Source of the DNA: Maribacter sp.
GTDB lineage: Bacteria > Bacteroidota > Bacteroidia > Flavobacteriales > Flavobacteriaceae
DNA: 9,285 nt
Assembly (NCBI GenBank): GCA_018679695.1
Contig: JAHHKH010000413.1
Span: 1-9,285 of the forward strand
Direction of reading: 5' to 3'
This document shows positions 6,843 through 9,285 of this stretch, piece after piece. Numbering within the stretch: position 1 is the stretch's first letter; every line of letters begins with the position of its first letter. The notes beneath the pieces are model-generated. The model did no database searches and was not told where the DNA came from. It saw only the letters and a list, made by a program, of their open reading frames with translations. The translations under genes and the position numbers were made by a program.

Positions 6843-8094
6843 CTATCAAACGGGCAGCCTTGTCAAAATTTATGTAATTATAGGCCCAGTTGAAAAAGAC
6901 GATTACCCTATTGCGAAAACCAACCAAAGCCATTAGATGTACGAACATCCAAATAAACCATGCGAAAAAACCTCCAAATTTCGCATTTTTTAAATCCACC
7001 ACAGCTTTGTTCCTCCCTATTGTAGCCATTGTCCCTTTATCAAAGTATTTAAAAGGCCGCATCTGATTTCCAGAAAGTAAATATTTCAAGTTCTTGGCCA
7101 AGTGTTTTCCTTGCTGAATGGCCGGTTGTGCTACTTGCGGATGTCCCTGTGGATAGGTCACGGTCTTCATATAGGCAATATCACCTATGGCAAAGATGTT
7201 CCCATACCCCACAACTTGATTAAATTCATTGACTCTGTACCGATTAAAATTTTCAACAAATTTATCGTTGGTAAATCCTTGTATAGTGGCACCGGTTACG
7301 CCCGCTGTCCAAATGAAATTCCGGGTACGTATGTTTTCCAGGGATTTTAAGGTCATTATTTCCCCGTTATAATCCTGGACTATGGTATTCAAATGTACAT
7401 TTACCCCTAAACTATTTAAAAACTGCATGGCTTTTTCTGATGCCGTTTCACTCATGGGCGGCAATACACGGGCTGCACCTTCAAACAGATTGATTTGCAT
7501 CTCGGCAATATTTAGATGTTTATAGTCCTTGGGAAATACGTGTTTTTTAAGTTCGGCAAATGCCCCCGCCAATTCCACACCTGTTGGTCCCGCACCAATA
7601 ATGCAAAAATTCAAAAACGCTTTGCGTTCTTCTTCATCTTCACAATCATCGGCCTTCTCAAAGTTTTGCAGCATTAAACTCCGAATGTTAAGTGCTTGGG
7701 GCACATTCTTCATAGGCATAGCATACTTTTCTATGGCCGTGTTTCCAAAATAATTAGTCTTGGTACCCGTAGCAATGACCAAATAGTCAAAAGTTAAACT
7801 CCCTATTGTCGTTGAAATAAGCTGTTGCTTGGCATCAATATATTCTACCGTCGCCCAACGAAAATGAAAGTTCTTTAGTTTCTTCAAAACTTTACGTAAT
7901 GGGTAAGCAATGGAATCGGGTTCCAAGCCACTGGTTGAAACTTGATATAATAAAGGTTGAAAGGTGTGATAATTATGCTTGTCGATAAGCACCAATTGTA
8001 TATCTAGGTCTCTGAGTTGTTTAGCAAGTGAAATGCCAGCAAAACCGCCCCCAATGATAACAACCCTTTTTTTATCTGTACGGGGTATGTTCAT
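6823..8094 (-). CDS. ndh: type II NADH:quinone oxidoreductase (NDH-2), FAD-dependent
   Basis: A single-subunit, non-proton-pumping NADH dehydrogenase that passes electrons from NADH through FAD to the quinone pool at the inner face of the cytoplasmic membrane. With the ATG at 8094 it has 423 residues. The N-terminal FAD Rossmann motif GGGFAG lies at 15-20, with an acidic Asp38 closing the second strand (VLIDKHNYHTFQP). The second, NADH-binding Rossmann motif GAGPTG lies at 167-172. FAIGD (301-305) contacts FAD, and AQPAIQQG (322-329) is the quinone-site motif of the family. A hydrophobic aromatic C-terminal segment at about 375-406 is the expected membrane anchor. The frame stays open for 34 more codons to an ATG at 8196, but that stretch lies in AT-rich leader sequence and family members start just before the Rossmann strand, so I use 8094. 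The substrate could be NADPH; NADH is the usual assignment. Confidence 0.92.
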   Translation of the reverse strand: MNIPRTDKKRVVIIGGGFAGISLAKQLRDLDIQLVLIDKHNYHTFQPLLYQVSTSGLEPDSIAYPLRKVLKKLKNFHFRWATVEYIDAKQQLISTTIGSLTFDYLVIATGTKTNYFGNTAIEKYAMPMKNVPQALNIRSLMLQNFEKADDCEDEEERKAFLNFCIIGAGPTGVELAGAFAELKKHVFPKDYKHLNIAEMQINLFEGAARVLPPMSETASEKAMQFLNSLGVNVHLNTIVQDYNGEIMTLKSLENIRTRNFIWTAGVTGATIQGFTNDKFVENFNRYRVNEFNQVVGYGNIFAIGDIAYMKTVTYPQGHPQVAQPAIQQGKHLAKNLKYLLSGNQMRPFKYFDKGTMATIGRNKAVVDLKNAKFGGFFAWFIWMFVHLMALVGFRNRVIVFFNWAYNYINFDKAARLIVRPFSS

Positions 8095-8113
8095 ATTGTT
8101 TTTATAAAAATAA

Positions 8114-8131
8114 TCAATCTTAAGCGATTGA
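8114..8131. promoter_or_regulatory. 18-bp inverted repeat in the divergent ndh / small-gene intergenic region
   Basis: TCAATC (8114-8119) and GATTGA (8126-8131) are perfect inverted half-sites around the 6-base spacer TTAAGC. The repeat sits about 20 bases upstream of the ndh ATG. The 126-base gap 8095-8220 must hold the promoters for two divergent genes, but I could not identify a complete TTG...TAnnTTTG pair on either strand; only partial matches occur. The repeat could be an operator for a dimeric regulator. Six-base half-sites in AT-rich DNA can arise by chance, so confidence is low. Confidence 0.25.
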
Positions 8132-8220
8132 AACAAATAGAACCAGTCTGCCAATAGCAATATATTTTGGCTTTTTTTTAACCCTAAAAAAGACAACTTT
8201 TAGTACTTTTCGAGAAAAAA

Positions 8221-8442
8221 ATGAAGAATTCCGCAATGTTTTGGGTGGCGAATACCACAATTACCTTAGTCATCGTAACCATCATGGCCGCGATGAATTT
8301 CCCCTTTAATTGGGTATTTTACATCACTGTATTAGGTCAATTAATGATTGTGTATATGGTATATAAAGTCTTGACCGACGATTATGTAACCGAAAAATCG
8401 TTCCAGGATTTTTATGAGGACCATCCTATAGGTCGATCCTAA
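8221..8442 (+). CDS. small two-helix membrane protein, function unknown
   Basis: The product has 73 residues. Residues about 7-27 (from FWVANTT) and 30-51 (from WVFYITV) are hydrophobic enough for two membrane helices joined by a short turn. A polar, acidic tail of about 22 residues follows, ending DFYEDHPIGRS. There is no signal-peptidase motif and no metal or nucleotide motif. By memory, similar short proteins with a conserved FYEDHPIG-like tail occur in other Flavobacteriia, which supports it being a real gene, but I know of no assigned role. It is transcribed divergently from ndh and overlaps the 3' end of the UspA gene by 4 bases. The ATG at 8221 follows an A-rich stretch. A second ATG at 8236 would remove five residues before the first helix. 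Confidence 0.75.
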   Translation: MKNSAMFWVANTTITLVIVTIMAAMNFPFNWVFYITVLGQLMIVYMVYKVLTDDYVTEKSFQDFYEDHPIGRS

Positions 8443-9285
8443 TCAGCGGCCACATTTTCCTTACCAATTCTAGATTTTGATGGCCTGCTCATTCCAAGCT
8501 CTGGTATCACCAATAAAGGTATTTGCGTGTGGAAGGCTAGCCGTTTAACAACCGGTTCACGTGTCATTTTTTCTACATAGCTATGTTGGTAATTTAACAT
8601 GGCCAACAAGTGAATATCCAATTCCTCTGCAAAAACTTCCAGTGTTTTTGAAACGGAATTCAATTCGGAAACTGTGTGCAGATAATGCTCACATTCGCCA
8701 AGATACTTGCGAAGCATATTAAGATTAAATAGTTGTATTTCGGTCAATGCCTTTATTTCATACTGTACATGAACAATTCGAATGGCAGCTTTAAAAGTAT
8801 TTGCCAAATCGATTATTGGCTGCAACTCTGATTGGGTATAAAAACGATTGAAATCCGTGGCGAAGGCAATTTCGGTTGGGGTAATAAACTCAAAGAACTG
8901 TGGAATTGCAAGGACCGGACAGTTTTTTATCGATTTTATGATTCTTACCGTGTTACTGCCCATAAAAACTTCTTCAAGTCCAGAAGCCCCTTTGGTACCA
9001 GTAACTATCAAATCAATTGCCTCTTTTTCAACAATATCCTTAATCTCATCGACCAACAAACTAAAGGACGAAATTGTCTTAAAACTATGTCCTGGATAAT
9101 TAAAAGTCTTATTGATCTTTTTCAGTACAGTTTTTAATCCCCGTTCTGAATTATCGCTCACACCATCTTCTAACTGACCGCTGCTAAAAGTGGTAGCCAT
9201 GAACCTACTACTGGATATTGCTGGTGTATAGGTATTCAATAAATGAAAAACACATTCCTCGCCCTTGAACAGCTCAATAGCATAT
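8439..9285 (-). CDS. universal stress protein, tandem UspA domains, 5'-truncated by window edge
   Basis: A cytoplasmic UspA-superfamily protein. The frame is open to the right edge, giving 281 residues in the window. Reading to the edge adds YAIELFKGEECVFHLL before the first in-window TTG, which matches the usual helix 1/strand 2 of a Usp domain. Probably only about 18-20 residues, including the start, are missing. The first domain carries the ATP-binding motif G-2x-G-9x-G-S exactly (GTKGASGLEEVFMGS), followed by VRIIKSIKNCPVLAIP. The second domain starts near EIAFATDFNRF and ends VKRLAFHTQIPLLVIPEL. In place of the glycine motif it has LNYQHSYVEKMTREPVV, so it probably does not bind ATP. Proteins of this layout are commonly stress- or starvation-induced, but the regulatory target cannot be told from sequence. 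The stop overlaps the convergent small gene by 4 bases. Confidence 0.93.
   Translation of the reverse strand, partial: YAIELFKGEECVFHLLNTYTPAISSSRFMATTFSSGQLEDGVSDNSERGLKTVLKKINKTFNYPGHSFKTISSFSLLVDEIKDIVEKEAIDLIVTGTKGASGLEEVFMGSNTVRIIKSIKNCPVLAIPQFFEFITPTEIAFATDFNRFYTQSELQPIIDLANTFKAAIRIVHVQYEIKALTEIQLFNLNMLRKYLGECEHYLHTVSELNSVSKTLEVFAEELDIHLLAMLNYQHSYVEKMTREPVVKRLAFHTQIPLLVIPELGMSRPSKSRIGKENVAAD

Noticed and set aside
8095..8196. A 34-residue N-terminal extension of the NADH dehydrogenase from an ATG at 8196.
   Set aside because: It translates AT-rich leader DNA, is unlike family N-termini, and would put the start almost at the divergent gene. The ATG at 8094 directly precedes the Rossmann strand.
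8848..9137. Open frames of 83-101 codons on the + strand opposite the UspA gene.
   Set aside because: They are antisense to a clear Usp domain and show no independent motif or initiation context.
9237..9239. TTG as the start of the UspA gene.
   Set aside because: The frame continues to the window edge with residues that fit the first Usp domain, so the true start is outside the window.

Overview
The window looks like a chromosomal segment from a marine-type member of the Flavobacteriia (Bacteroidota). The evidence is the AT-rich sequence, the lack of Shine-Dalgarno sequences before the start codons, a TAnnTTTG-type promoter element in one intergenic gap, and protein variants typical of that group. 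These variants are a long urocanase related to the animal enzyme, a short homogentisate dioxygenase, a type II NADH dehydrogenase and a tandem-domain UspA protein. The genus was not determined.

Positions 1-5313 (+ strand) hold a compact histidine-utilisation operon in the order hutH (5' end outside the window), hutI, hutU, hutG. Together the four products take L-histidine through urocanate, imidazolonepropionate and formimidoylglutamate to glutamate, ammonia and formamide. HutI-hutU and hutU-hutG are separated by only 6 and 2 bases, so translational coupling is likely. No hut regulator or transporter is inside the window.

Positions 5379-6533 (- strand, convergent with hut) encode homogentisate 1,2-dioxygenase, the ring-opening step of tyrosine/phenylalanine catabolism. 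The gap at 6534-6822 is the least ordinary part. On the - strand it contains a promoter-like TATATTTG box, then about 95 nt that can fold into three consecutive stem-loops, the last being a rho-independent terminator with a seven-T tail. This is either a small RNA gene or a terminated leader (attenuator) in front of hmgA. I do not recognise it as a known RNA family.

Positions 6823-8094 (- strand) encode a type II NADH:quinone oxidoreductase. A divergent short gene (8221-8442, +) encodes a 73-residue protein with two predicted membrane helices. It ends in a 4-base convergent overlap with a tandem UspA-type universal stress protein (8439 to the right edge, - strand, 5' end outside the window).

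The genes are intact where complete. No mobile element, tRNA, rRNA or CRISPR array was seen. Overall this is an ordinary core/catabolic region, with one unexplained RNA-like element as the main point of interest.
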